DNA from: JAFECT01 sp035551675
Lineage (GTDB): Bacteria > Pseudomonadota > Alphaproteobacteria > Caulobacterales > Caulobacteraceae
DNA length: 64,000 nucleotides
Assembly (NCBI GenBank): GCA_035551675.1
Contig: DASZMV010000040.1
Coordinates: 186,001-250,000, forward strand
Direction: 5' to 3'
The notes beneath the pieces are model-generated. The model was not told where the DNA came from. It saw only the letters and a list, made by a program, of their open reading frames with translations, and did not search any database. This document shows positions 23,975 to 32,577 of this stretch, one piece after another; positions within the stretch are counted from its first letter, which is position 1, and each line of letters starts with the position of its first letter. Position numbers and translations under genes: made by a program.

Positions 23975-24567
23975 TTGCTCTCGGTCTCGCGCCAGCGGGC
24001 GGCGTAGCGCGCCAGCATATCGATTTCCAGGTTAACCCGCGATCCGGGTCGCAATTCGCCCAGGGTGGTCGCCTTGAGCGTGTGGGGAATGATGTTCACC
24101 CCGAAGCGCCGCCCGTTTACCTCGTTCACGGTCAAAGAAACCCCATCGACGGTTATCGACCCCTTGGGCGCGATATAGCGGTGCAGCGGGTCGGGCGCCT
24201 CGATCACGACGCGGACGCTGTCGCCATCGGGCGCGACCGAGACTGCCTCACCCACCCCGTCCACGTGCCCCGACACGATGTGTCCGCCGAGCTCGTCGCC
24301 CAGGCGCGCCGCGCGTTCGAGATTGACCGCGTCGCCCGGCTTCCAGTCGCCGAGGGTGGACTTCGCCAGCGTCTCGTTGGACAGCTCCACCGCGAACCAG
24401 TCCGGTCCCTTGTCGACGACGGTCAGGCAACAGCCCGAATGCGACACCGACGCGCCGAGATCGAGGCCTTGCGTATCGAACGCGGTCTCCACCTCGAAGC
24501 GGCGCTTGCCGCCCTCGTCCTTCGCCGCCCTCAGGCGACCCACGTCGGTGACGATGCCGGTGAACAT
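23971..24567 (-). CDS. ribE: Riboflavin synthase (alpha subunit)
   Basis: Dismutates two lumazines to riboflavin. 198 residues. It has the two-fold internal repeat: MFTGIVTDVGRL with VSHSGCCLTVV, and later GHIVSGHVDGVGEA with GSITVDGVSLTVNEV. It starts directly against the ribD stop (stop and start codons adjacent) and overlaps ribB (ATGA). Confidence 0.95.
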   Translation of the reverse strand: MFTGIVTDVGRLRAAKDEGGKRRFEVETAFDTQGLDLGASVSHSGCCLTVVDKGPDWFAVELSNETLAKSTLGDWKPGDAVNLERAARLGDELGGHIVSGHVDGVGEAVSVAPDGDSVRVVIEAPDPLHRYIAPKGSITVDGVSLTVNEVNGRRFGVNIIPHTLKATTLGELRPGSRVNLEIDMLARYAARWRETESK

Positions 24568-25233
24568 TCAGGCTTTCTCGTAGCGTTCGCGCAGGTCGGC
24601 GCCCAAGGGCTCGACCAGGGTTCGCTGAAATCTGGGGGCTTGGCTCAGCTTATCCAAGACCAGGGACCCGATCGCCGGCCGTCCCTCCGATCCGAGCACC
24701 AGCGGCGCGCGGAACCACTCGATCGCGTCGACCAGGGCCGCGCGCAGGAAAGCCGCCGCGACCTCGCCGCCGCCTTCCACCAGCACGCTTTCCACGCTCT
24801 GCGCCTTCAGCTTGCGCAGCGCGTCCTCAATATCGACGCGCGCCGCCGCCGCTTGCGTCCGCACCACGCGCACGCCGAGCTTCTCCAGAGTCCCTCGCGG
24901 CTCGTCGACGGTCAGCACCAGGGTCGCGACGTCGTTAGCGTTCGCCGCCAGGGCCGAACTCGCCGGCAGGCGTTGTTTGCTGTCGAGCACCACGCGCAGC
25001 GGCTGGGGCCCATCGTACCCCGGCGTGCGAACGGTCAGCGACGGATCGTCCGCCATCACCGTCTTGATGCCCACCAGCACCGCGTCATGCTGCGCACGCA
25101 GCTCGTGCACCTTGGCGCGCGCTTCCTCGCCGGTGATCCATTTGCTCTCACCGCTCGCCGTTGCAATGCGTCCGTCGAGCGAGGTCGCGAGCTTGAGCGT
25201 CACCCGAGGGCGCGACGCATCCGTGGCGTTCAT
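24568..25233 (-). CDS. ribD: Stand-alone pyrimidine reductase domain of RibD
   Basis: 221 residues, about 145 shorter than normal RibD. Only the C-terminal NADPH-dependent 5-amino-6-(5-phosphoribosylamino)uracil reductase domain is present: VTLKLATSLDGRIATASGESKWITG at the start, VGIKTVMADDPSLTVR, RVVLDS, and VLVEGGGEVAAAFL. The zinc-binding deaminase domain (HAE, PCxxxGxTPPC) that normally precedes it is absent, and nrdR lies immediately upstream (ATGA overlap), so it is not simply a misread start. The deamination step must be supplied from elsewhere. Confidence 0.9.
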   Translation of the reverse strand: MNATDASRPRVTLKLATSLDGRIATASGESKWITGEEARAKVHELRAQHDAVLVGIKTVMADDPSLTVRTPGYDGPQPLRVVLDSKQRLPASSALAANANDVATLVLTVDEPRGTLEKLGVRVVRTQAAAARVDIEDALRKLKAQSVESVLVEGGGEVAAAFLRAALVDAIEWFRAPLVLGSEGRPAIGSLVLDKLSQAPRFQRTLVEPLGADLRERYEKA

Positions 25234-25697
25234 GACTCTTCGGCTTCGTGCAGACCTTCGTCGCCGAGGAACTTCGCGAAGTCGGAAGTCTCGCGGAAAT
25301 CGCGATAGACCGAGGCGTAGCGCACGTACGCCACCTCATCGAGCGCCTTCAGGGCCTTCATCACCATCTCGCCGATCACCGCCGACGGGATCTCCGTCTC
25401 GCCCAGGCTCTCGAGCTGGCGCACGATCTGGGAGACCATGCGGTCGACGCGGTCGGGATCGATCGGCCGCTTGCGCATGGCGATCGAAATCGAGCGCTCG
25501 AGCTTTTCGCGGTCGAACGGAATGCGCCGTCCCGAGCGCTTCAAGACGGTCAGCTCGCGCAGCTGCACCCGCTCGAAGGTGGTGAACCGGCCCTCGCAGG
25601 CGGGACAAAACCGCCGGCGACGGATCGCGGCCCCGTCCTCGGACGGGCGCGAGTCCTTAACCTGGGTCTCGACGTTGGCGCAGAATGGGCACCGCAA
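25230..25697 (-). CDS. nrdR: Transcriptional repressor NrdR
   Basis: Zinc/ATP-cone repressor of ribonucleotide reductase genes. 155 residues from a TTG start directly before the CPFC motif. The zinc ribbon has MRCPFC and RRRFCPACEGRFTTFERV, followed by the ATP-cone (LTVLKRSGRRIPFDREKLERSISIAMRKRP...EVAYVRYASVYRDF). Its place between glyA and ribD is usual for alphaproteobacteria. The C-terminus has a short acidic tail. Confidence 0.95.
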   Translation of the reverse strand: MRCPFCANVETQVKDSRPSEDGAAIRRRRFCPACEGRFTTFERVQLRELTVLKRSGRRIPFDREKLERSISIAMRKRPIDPDRVDRMVSQIVRQLESLGETEIPSAVIGEMVMKALKALDEVAYVRYASVYRDFRETSDFAKFLGDEGLHEAEES

Positions 25698-25719
25698 CCG
25701 GTAGCGTCCTCAATGGCTC

Positions 25720-27054
25720 TCAGGAGCCATATATAGGAAACCGCCCGGTCAAGTCTGCAACTTCGCGTTTGACCTTATCGGTCACGGCCGCCTCGGCCTC
25801 GCCGCCCTGGGCCGCCACCGAGTCGACGATGTCGGCGATCAGGTGGCCGATCTTCTGGAATTCGGCCTCGCGGAAGCCCCGGGTGGTCCCCGCGGGCGAT
25901 CCCAGGCGGATGCCGGAGGTGATGGTGAACGGCTTGTCGTCGAAGGGAACGCCGTTCTTGTTGCAGGTGATGTTGGCGTGCTCCAGCGCGATCTCCGCCG
26001 CCTTGCCCGTCACCCCCTTGGGCCGCATGTCGACCAGCATCACATGGCTGTCGGTGCCGCCGGACACGATGGCCAGGCCCCGCTCGACCAGGACCGCCGC
26101 CAGCGCCCGGGCGTTGGCCACGCACTGGTGCGCATAGGCCTTGAACTCGGGCTGCAGCGCCTCTTTGAAGGACACGGCCTTGGCGGCGATCACATGCTCC
26201 AGCGGGCCGCCTTGGAGGCCCGGGAACACCGCGGAGTTGATCTTCTTGCCGATGTCCTCGTCGTTCGACAGGACCATGCCGCCCCGCGGTCCGCGCAGGG
26301 TCTTGTGGGTGGTCGTGGTGACCACATGGGCGTGGGGCAGCGGGTCGGGATAGGCGCCCCCGGCCACCAGCCCCGCGTAGTGGGCCATGTCGACCATGAA
26401 CCAGGCGCCGATCTGGTCGGCCACCTTGCGGAAGCGGGCGAAGTCGATGTGGCGGCTGTAGGCCGAGGCCCCGGCCAGGATCAGCTTGGGCTTCTCCCTG
26501 CGGGCGGTCGCCTCCATGGCGTCGTAGTCGATCAGGCAGTCGTCCTTGCGGACGGTATAGGCGATCGGTTTGAACCACTTGCCCGACTGGTTGGCTGGCG
26601 AGCCGTGGGTCAGGTGGCCGCCGGCGGCCAGATCCATGCCCAGGAAGGTGTCGCCAGGCGTCAGTAGCGCCATGAACACCGCCTGGTTCGCCTGGGCGCC
26701 CGAGTGCGGCTGCACGTTGGCGAAGGCGCAGTTGAACAGGGTCTTTGCCCGCTCCTGGGCCAATCGCTCGGTCTCGTCGACGAACTCGCAGCCGCCGTAG
26801 TAGCGGCGCCCGGGATAACCTTCAGCATACTTGTTGGTCAGCACAGACCCTTGAGCTTCCAGCACCGCTTTCGAAACGATGTTCTCCGACGCGATCAGTT
26901 CGATCTGCTCGCGCTGGCGACGGAGCTCTCCCTGGATACCGTTGAATACTTCGGGATCGGCGGCCTTCAGGGAGGCGGTGAAAAACTCGCCGCTGCGAAC
27001 GGCGGAGGCGGGATCGGCAGGGGCAGCTTCGACGGTCACAGGTTCGACGGTCAC
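25720..27054 (-). CDS. glyA: Serine hydroxymethyltransferase
   Basis: PLP enzyme converting serine and tetrahydrofolate to glycine and methylene-THF. 444 residues. Core motifs are QIELIASENIVSKAVLEAQGSVLTNKYAEGYPGRRYYGGCE, AHLTHGS-type GGHLTHGSPAN, and the PLP lysine in VVTTTTHKTLRGPRGG. The start is a GTG at 27054. The first ten codons are a tandem 15-bp duplication (GTGACCGTCGAA-CCT, GTGACCGTCGAA-GCT), so a second GTG lies five codons in and the exact start is uncertain; neither has a convincing ribosome site. nrdR follows. Confidence 0.95.
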   Translation of the reverse strand: MTVEPVTVEAAPADPASAVRSGEFFTASLKAADPEVFNGIQGELRRQREQIELIASENIVSKAVLEAQGSVLTNKYAEGYPGRRYYGGCEFVDETERLAQERAKTLFNCAFANVQPHSGAQANQAVFMALLTPGDTFLGMDLAAGGHLTHGSPANQSGKWFKPIAYTVRKDDCLIDYDAMEATARREKPKLILAGASAYSRHIDFARFRKVADQIGAWFMVDMAHYAGLVAGGAYPDPLPHAHVVTTTTHKTLRGPRGGMVLSNDEDIGKKINSAVFPGLQGGPLEHVIAAKAVSFKEALQPEFKAYAHQCVANARALAAVLVERGLAIVSGGTDSHVMLVDMRPKGVTGKAAEIALEHANITCNKNGVPFDDKPFTITSGIRLGSPAGTTRGFREAEFQKIGHLIADIVDSVAAQGGEAEAAVTDKVKREVADLTGRFPIYGS

Positions 27055-27156
27055 AGGAGGGAATCCGCTTTGCGAGGGGCGGCCTCCTTTATGCGCCGGA
27101 CGGTCCGGCGATCAACCGAAGGGTCAATACCTGGGTAAAGAAATGGCGGTATTTAG

Positions 27157-27172
27157 AGAAATGGATATTTCT
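27157..27172. promoter_or_regulatory. AT-rich inverted repeats upstream of mucR (possible autoregulatory site)
   Basis: AGAAAT-GGAT-ATTTCT (27157-27172), overlapping an outer AAAT-GGCGGT-ATTT (27141-27154). It is a marked AT-rich island in otherwise GC-rich DNA, about 90 nt before the mucR ATG. MucR/Ros proteins prefer AT-rich sites and repress their own genes in relatives; binding here is inference. Confidence 0.35.
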
Positions 27173-27262
27173 GAGAGCATGGACTGAGCCTGTTCAGCGA
27201 GTTACATCCGGTCGCCGGGACGCCCGGACCGCGAGTCAGATGCCTAGTAAGAGGGAGTTGAG

Positions 27263-27700
27263 ATGGACGGAGAGTCGGCGGACCGGTTGGACCGCGAGCA
27301 GGATATTTTGAGGCTGAGCGCCGATGTGGTCTCCGCCTATCTGACCCAGAACCCCGTCCAGGTTCAGGCCATCCCCGAGTTGATCCGGTCGGTGCACGAC
27401 ACCCTGAACACCCTGGGACGCCTGCCTGCCGAGTTGCGGCCATCGGAAAAGCAGAAACCGGCCACCCCGATCGGCCGCTCCGTCCAGCAGGACTACATCG
27501 TCTGCCTGGAAGACGGAAAACGGCTCAAGATGCTGAAGCGCTATCTGCGCTCCAAGTACAACATGAGCCCCGAGGAATACCGCCGCAAATGGGGCTTGCC
27601 GCCCGAGTACCCGATGGTCGCGCCCGCCTACGCCGCGCGCCGCTCGGACTTCGCCAAACAGATCGGCCTCGGCAAGGGCGTGCGCCGCAAGGGCCGCTGA
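27263..27700 (+). CDS. mucR: MucR/Ros-family transcriptional regulator
   Basis: 145 residues. The N-terminal oligomerisation region (LRLSADVVSAYLTQNPVQVQAIPELIRSVHDTL) and the C-terminal DNA-binding part (DYIVCLEDGKRLKMLKRYLRSKYNMSPEEYRRKWGLPPEYPMVAPAYAARRSDFAKQIGLG) match MucR. In the Ros zinc finger the expected C-x2-C...H...H reads C-LED...Y, so the second Cys and first His are replaced (C-L-E-D, KRYL), as in other Caulobacter-type MucR copies. In Caulobacter MucR represses early cell-cycle genes together with SciP. Its GAGGGAGTTGAG ribosome site is strong. Confidence 0.93.
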   Translation: MDGESADRLDREQDILRLSADVVSAYLTQNPVQVQAIPELIRSVHDTLNTLGRLPAELRPSEKQKPATPIGRSVQQDYIVCLEDGKRLKMLKRYLRSKYNMSPEEYRRKWGLPPEYPMVAPAYAARRSDFAKQIGLGKGVRRKGR

Positions 27701-27710
27701 TCGCAAAACG

Positions 27711-27746
27711 AAGAGCCCGCCGTAGCGCTTTCAGCGGGCCTCTTTC
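27711..27746. terminator. Shared bidirectional terminator between mucR and msrA
   Basis: GCCCGC (27715-27720) pairs with GCGGGC (27734-27739). On the + strand CTCTTT follows; on the minus strand TCTTCGTTTT follows. The msrA stop codon (27731-27733) lies within the loop, so the hairpin is packed into the 30-nt convergent gap. Confidence 0.55.
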
Positions 27747-28336
27747 CCCCAGATCTTCTTCAGCCGCGTGTCGCGACCGCACCCGGCGCTGTACTGTCCG
27801 TAGCTCGCGGCATGCGCCTTGGCGAAGTCCTGCTGGTCCGACGGCGCAGCGTGAAACGGCGTCGCCGCCGTCACCTGCACCGCGATCCTGCCCTGGAAGC
27901 GCGCGTTCATCGCCGCCTTCGACGCCTGCGCCGTCTTCTGTTGGTCGGGCGAGCCGAAGAAGATCAGCGAACGATAGGCCGGTCCGCGATCGCAGGCCTG
28001 GCCGCTCGCGTCGAACGGATCGATCATCCGCCAATAGTCCTCGACCAGCTGGGCATAGCTCACCTTCGCGGGATCGAAACTGACCTGCACCGCCTCGACA
28101 TAGCCGTCGCCTGCCGGCGAATGGATCTCGTTGAACGAGGGGTTGACCTTGGTCCCGCCGTCGTAACCCGCGCGCACGCTCATCACCCCGGGAATGCGCT
28201 CGAAGTCTTTCTGAAGGGTCCAGAAACACCCGCCCCCGAACACCGCGATCTCGCGCCCGGCCGCCAGCGCCGGCGTGCACTGCAGACAGATCGCCAGCAC
28301 GGTCACGGCGGGCGTGATGGAGTTGAGCGGCTTCAT
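27731..28336 (-). CDS. msrA: Peptide methionine sulfoxide reductase MsrA, exported form
   Basis: Reduces methionine-S-sulfoxide in oxidised proteins. 201 residues from the ATG at 28336 (GGGAG upstream). A Sec signal peptide (about 1-26, ...PALAAG) precedes the catalytic motif GGGCFW with nucleophile Cys37, so repair takes place in the periplasm. Further family segments are GVMSVRAGYDGG, YEAVQV-type YVEAVQVSFDP, and YWRMIDPFDASGQACDRGPAYRSLIFF. A Cys near the C-terminus (YSAGCGRDTRLKK) could be the resolving residue. There is no fused MsrB domain. Confidence 0.9.
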   Translation of the reverse strand: MKPLNSITPAVTVLAICLQCTPALAAGREIAVFGGGCFWTLQKDFERIPGVMSVRAGYDGGTKVNPSFNEIHSPAGDGYVEAVQVSFDPAKVSYAQLVEDYWRMIDPFDASGQACDRGPAYRSLIFFGSPDQQKTAQASKAAMNARFQGRIAVQVTAATPFHAAPSDQQDFAKAHAASYGQYSAGCGRDTRLKKIWGKEAR

Positions 28337-28434
28337 GACGCGGCTCCCTGAATTCTTCTTACCGACCGTCGCAAGAACCTCGCAGTCCGGCGACTGTCTT
28401 GCAGCGAAGAACCTCATTCAGACCGCGAACGGCC

Positions 28435-29868
28435 TCAACTCAGGCTCTGGATCGCCGCCCTCACCGCCTCCACCGTGCGCGCGACATCTTCCTCGCGCGT
28501 GCGCCAGCTCACCACGCTGATGCGCATGGCCCGCTTGCCGCGCCAGTCGACGCCGCCGAAGAACGCTTCGCCGCTGCGATTGATTGCAGCGATCACCGCG
28601 TCGGTGCGTTTGGCGTGATCGGCCTCAGTGGCGCCGGGTGTGGGGTCGAGGAAGCGGACCAGGGCCTGGTTGATCTCGGGATCGGTCAGGCGCTCGGCGC
28701 CGTCCAGCGCGCCGATGCCGTAGGCGATGTCGCGGCAGTGGTCGCTGGCGCGGTCGATCATGTCTTCCAGGCCCTTGCGGCCCAGTTCACGCAACGCCGC
28801 GTAGACGGAGAAGCCCCGCGCACGCCGTGAAAACTCCGGCGTGAAGTCGAGCTGTTCGCGCACCGCGCCCGGTTCCTTCATCATGTAGCTTGCGCGCGCG
28901 CTCATCGAGTTCGAATGCGCCTCGACGTCGGCGACAAAGGCGAGGCCGCAGTCGTAGGGCACGTTCAGCCACTTGTGCGCGTCGGTCGCCCAGCTGTCAC
29001 AGCGCTCGATGCCCTTCAACAGATGACGCCGCCTGTCGCTTACCGCCGCCCACAGACCGAACGCGCCGTCGACGTGGACCCAGGCGCCGGCTTCGTGGGC
29101 GATCGGAACCAGGGCCTCGAAATCGTCGAAGCGGCCGAGATTGAGATCGCCCGCCTGCAACACCACGATGGCCGGCGCGTCGCTCTCGGCGAGCTTGGCG
29201 CGGAGCGCGTCCGGCGGCAGTCGCCCGTCATCGTCGACCGGCAGATAGTCGATCGCCTTCGATCCCATCCCGAGCAAGCGCGCCGCCCGCGCGACCGTCG
29301 CATGGACCTCCGTCGAGGTCAGGATGCGAATCTTCGGCGCGCCGGAAAGGCCGTCCGCCTCCACGTCCCAACCGCGGCGGCGTAACAAGGCGTGCCGCGC
29401 CGACGCGAGCCCGGTGGTGTGCGCCATCTGGCATCCGGTCACCAGCGCAAAGCTCGCGTGCGCCGGCAGGCGCAGTACGTCCTTCAGCCACTCGCCCGCC
29501 ACCTCCTCGACGATGGCGGTCGCGGGCGCCACGGCGAACATGCCCGCGTTCTGGTCCCACGCCGAGCACAGCCAGTCGGCGCCCAACGACGCCGGCAGGG
29601 CGCCGCCCATCACCCAACCGAAAAAGCGCGGTCCGCACACGGCGTGCAGCCCGCCTTCGACGTCTCGCGCTAGCTCATCGACCACCACCACGGGATCGAC
29701 ACCCTCGTCGGGCAGCGGCTTGGTCAATTGCGCACGCAGTTGCTCGGGCGTCGCAAGGGCGGCGACGGTGCGTTCGTCAACCGAGGCAAGCCATTCGTAG
29801 GCGCGTTTACGCGCGGTCTCGAGCGCTTCGTAGCCGGCGGGGACGGTGATGTTGTTGCGCTGGTCCAT
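28435..29868 (-). CDS. PLP-dependent amino-acid decarboxylase (group II, aromatic-L-amino-acid type)
   Basis: 477 residues, close to DOPA/tryptophan decarboxylase length. Group II features are GVDPVVVVDELARDVEGGLHAVCGPRFFGWVMGGALPASLGADWL, a TGCQMAHTTGLASARHALL segment in the cofactor pocket, VHVDGAFGLW, and the PLP lysine in WATDAHKWLNVPYDCGL. The substrate cannot be read off; homologues in environmental bacteria are annotated as aspartate or aromatic amino acid decarboxylases. It stands alone between msrA and a DUF1330 gene. Confidence 0.85.
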   Translation of the reverse strand: MDQRNNITVPAGYEALETARKRAYEWLASVDERTVAALATPEQLRAQLTKPLPDEGVDPVVVVDELARDVEGGLHAVCGPRFFGWVMGGALPASLGADWLCSAWDQNAGMFAVAPATAIVEEVAGEWLKDVLRLPAHASFALVTGCQMAHTTGLASARHALLRRRGWDVEADGLSGAPKIRILTSTEVHATVARAARLLGMGSKAIDYLPVDDDGRLPPDALRAKLAESDAPAIVVLQAGDLNLGRFDDFEALVPIAHEAGAWVHVDGAFGLWAAVSDRRRHLLKGIERCDSWATDAHKWLNVPYDCGLAFVADVEAHSNSMSARASYMMKEPGAVREQLDFTPEFSRRARGFSVYAALRELGRKGLEDMIDRASDHCRDIAYGIGALDGAERLTDPEINQALVRFLDPTPGATEADHAKRTDAVIAAINRSGEAFFGGVDWRGKRAMRISVVSWRTREEDVARTVEAVRAAIQSLS

Positions 29869-29913
29869 GACCGCGTTCTCTACGGCCGCCGAGGCGGCGA
29901 CGCCAGCCCTGCG

Positions 29914-30207
29914 TCAGCCGTCCCAGCCCTCGACGAGCAGCAAATCCGCCTCGGCGGCGCGGGTGCGCAGCGGCAGGATCGCTTGGTACTCGGGGCTGTC
30001 GTAGAACGTCCGCGCGGCGTCCAGAGACGGGAATTCCAGCACCACCAAACGGTTGCGGCGGAACTCGCCCTCGCGCACCTCGACCTGGCCGCCGCGAACA
30101 ATGAACCGGCCGCCGTATTGCGCGATGACGTCGGCGGTGCGGCTGCGATAGGCTTCGTAGGCGGCCGGGTCATTCACCTCGACCATCGCGACCACATAAC
30201 CCTTCAT
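29914..30207 (-). CDS. DUF1330 family protein
   Basis: 97 residues with the dimeric alpha/beta-barrel fold of DUF1330 (GYVVAMVEVNDPAAYEAYRSRTADVIAQYGGRFIVRGGQ...LVVLEFPSLDAARTFYDSPEYQAIL). Biochemical role unknown. It follows hemA after 3 nt, so it is probably translated from the hemA transcript. Confidence 0.87.
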   Translation of the reverse strand: MKGYVVAMVEVNDPAAYEAYRSRTADVIAQYGGRFIVRGGQVEVREGEFRRNRLVVLEFPSLDAARTFYDSPEYQAILPLRTRAAEADLLLVEGWDG

Positions 30208-30210
30208 CGG

Positions 30211-31437
30211 TCAGGCGACCTGCGGGAAGCGCTTGACGTTGCAGCGGGTCCAGAGCGCGTCCATCGCTTCGACCAACTCGTCCATCATCGCGTCCGTGTG
30301 ATCCGGCGACGGGGTGAAGCGCAGACGCTCGGTGCCGCGCGACACGGTCGGATAGTTGATCGGCTGTACGTAGAGGCCGTGCTCGTACAGTAGGAAGTCG
30401 CTGACCAGTTTGCAGTGCGCGGCGTCGCCCACCATCACCGGCACGATGTGGCAGACCGAGGGCATGACCGGAAGACCCGCCTCGAGGAAGCGTCGCTTCA
30501 ACGTCGCGGCGCGTTCCTGGTGGCGCACGCGGATTTCCGGATGTTGCTTCAGCCAGCGGATCGAAGCCGTCGCGCCCGCAGCGATCACCGGCGGTAGTGA
30601 AGTTGTGAAGATGAAGCCCGACGCCCACAGCCGGATCGCGTCGACGATGTCGCTGGACGCGGCGATATAGCCGCCGACCATGCCGAACGCCTTGCCGAGC
30701 GTGCCTTCGACGATGTCGATATCCCCCATCACCCCGTCGCGTTCCGCAACGCCGGCGCCGCGCGCCCCGTACATGCCGACCGCGTGCACCTCGTCGATGT
30801 AGGTCATCGCGCCGTATTTTTTCGCCAAGGCGATGGTCGCGGGGATGTCGGCGATGTCGCCGTCCATCGAATAGACGCTCTCGAACGCCACCAGCTTGGG
30901 CGCCGAAGCGGGCGACGCGCGCAGCAGGTCTTCGAGGTGTTCGAGGTCGTTGTGGCGGAACACGTGGCGTTCGCACTTGGCTTGGCGAATGCCCTCGATC
31001 ATCGAGGCGTGGTTCAGCGCGTCGGAAAAGATGATCAGGCCGGGCAGAATCTTGGCCAGCGTCGACAGCGTCGCTTCGTTGGCCACATAGCCCGAGGTGA
31101 ACAAGAGCGCCGCGTCCTTGCCGTGCAGGTCGGCGAGCTCGGCCTCCAACTCGACGTGATAACGCGTCGTGCCCGAGATGTTGCGCGTGCCGCCCGAACC
31201 TGATCCCGCGGCGTCGATGGCCGCGTGCATGGCGTCAAGCACGACCGGGTTCTGGCCCTGGCCGAGGTAGTCGTTCGAGCACCAGACCGTGACCTCGGCT
31301 TCGCCGCCGTCCGGGCGGGTCCAGACCGCACGCGGAAACTCGCCCCGGCGGCGCTTCAGGTCGGCGAAAACACGATAGCGCCCCTCGGCCCGGACCTTGT
31401 CGATCGCGTCCCGAAAAGCGGCTTGATAATCCATCAT
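30211..31437 (-). CDS. hemA: 5-aminolevulinate synthase
   Basis: C4-route enzyme condensing glycine and succinyl-CoA to 5-aminolevulinate, the first step of tetrapyrrole synthesis in alphaproteobacteria. 408 residues. PLP fold motifs are CSNDYLGQGQNP, GSGGTRNISGT, FSDALNHASMIEGI, YIDEVHAVGMYG and the PLP lysine in EGTLGKAFGMVGGY. Two adjacent ATG codons start the protein. A DUF1330 gene follows. hemB is 8 kb away and ctaA lies at the window start. Confidence 0.96.
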   Translation of the reverse strand: MMDYQAAFRDAIDKVRAEGRYRVFADLKRRRGEFPRAVWTRPDGGEAEVTVWCSNDYLGQGQNPVVLDAMHAAIDAAGSGSGGTRNISGTTRYHVELEAELADLHGKDAALLFTSGYVANEATLSTLAKILPGLIIFSDALNHASMIEGIRQAKCERHVFRHNDLEHLEDLLRASPASAPKLVAFESVYSMDGDIADIPATIALAKKYGAMTYIDEVHAVGMYGARGAGVAERDGVMGDIDIVEGTLGKAFGMVGGYIAASSDIVDAIRLWASGFIFTTSLPPVIAAGATASIRWLKQHPEIRVRHQERAATLKRRFLEAGLPVMPSVCHIVPVMVGDAAHCKLVSDFLLYEHGLYVQPINYPTVSRGTERLRFTPSPDHTDAMMDELVEAMDALWTRCNVKRFPQVA

Positions 31438-31615
31438 CTCGAACTCTTGCGAGCCGTTCGCAAAAAGGCGATTCCGGCGCTGACGGCTTTTGACATGGGT
31501 GGCTTTGGCGTGTCCACCAAGCGGGTTGGGATTCAGCGCCGTTTTCGCCGATCGCCGCGCAACGTTCGTGAAGCGACGACTGCCAGGCCCCGAGCGTTCC
31601 TTTAACGGCTCAGCT

Positions 31616-32506
31616 TCAGGCCAGTTCGGACAGCTTCCCGCGCAGGAACTGCAGCATGGACGAGAAATCCTTGCCGCCCATGCCCTGGCGTTCCAGCAGG
31701 GCGTAGAGGGCCTCGGCGTGGGCGCCGAGCGGCGTCGCCGCGCCGGAGCGGGCGGCGGCTTCCTGGGCCAGCTTCAGGTCCTTCAGCATGAGCGCGGTGG
31801 CGAAGCCGCCGGTGTAGCCGCGACTGGAGGCGGAGGTGTCCAGGAGGCCCGGCCAGGGGGAGTAGTTCAGCGCCCAACCTGCGCTGGAGGACTTGGACGC
31901 GATGTCGGCGAAGGTCTGGGGGTGGAGGCCCAGGCGCTCGGCCAGGGCGAAGGCTTCGCACACGCCGATCATCTGGATGCCCAGCGCCATGTTGTTGCAG
32001 ATCTTGGCCGCCTGCCCCGCCCCGTGGCCGCCGGCGCGGAAGGTCGCGCGCGCCATGGGCTCGATCAGCGCCTCGTAACGCGGGAACGCCGCTTCGTCGC
32101 AGCCGACCATGAAGGCCAACGTCCCCGCATCCGCGCCGGCGGTGCCGCCCGAGACCGGCGCGTCGGCGAAGGTGAAGCCCTGATCACCCGCCAGGCCCGC
32201 AACCTTTCGCGCCGTGTCCACGTCGATGGTCGAACAGTCGGCCAGCAGCGCGGTCTTCGCCGCGTTCGGAAACACGTCCTCGGAATAGACCTTCAGCACA
32301 TGCGTCCCGGCGGGCAGCATGGTGATGACCGCGTCCGCGCCCTTCACCGCCTCGGCCGCCGACGCGGCGATCTCGCAGCCGTTCGCCTTGGCCTTGTCGA
32401 GCGCCGGCTGCGACAGGTCGAACGCGGCCACGCTACGCCCCTCCTTGACCTGGTTCGCCGCCATGCCGGTGCCCATGGCGCCCAATCCGATGAAGGCGAT
32501 CCGCAT
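31616..32506 (-). CDS. mmsB: 3-hydroxyisobutyrate dehydrogenase
   Basis: Oxidises 3-hydroxyisobutyrate to methylmalonate semialdehyde in valine degradation. 296 residues. The NAD-binding motif is IGLGAMGTGMA, the substrate signature DAPVSGGTAGADAGTL, and the catalytic Lys lies in GAGQAAKICNNMALG. The insert SSAGWALNYSPWPGLLDTSASSRGYTGGFATALMLKDL is characteristic of true MmsB, unlike the related enzyme at 40991. With the hydrolase at 34451 and dehydrogenase at 37269 it covers three steps of the pathway. Confidence 0.93.
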   Translation of the reverse strand: MRIAFIGLGAMGTGMAANQVKEGRSVAAFDLSQPALDKAKANGCEIAASAAEAVKGADAVITMLPAGTHVLKVYSEDVFPNAAKTALLADCSTIDVDTARKVAGLAGDQGFTFADAPVSGGTAGADAGTLAFMVGCDEAAFPRYEALIEPMARATFRAGGHGAGQAAKICNNMALGIQMIGVCEAFALAERLGLHPQTFADIASKSSSAGWALNYSPWPGLLDTSASSRGYTGGFATALMLKDLKLAQEAAARSGAATPLGAHAEALYALLERQGMGGKDFSSMLQFLRGKLSELA

Positions 32507-32577
32507 TGCCGAAAATCTCCGTCCGCTGAGAGTGCGCCGGAGCGATAGACCTTTCCGATCACGGTCGCCACCAAAGA

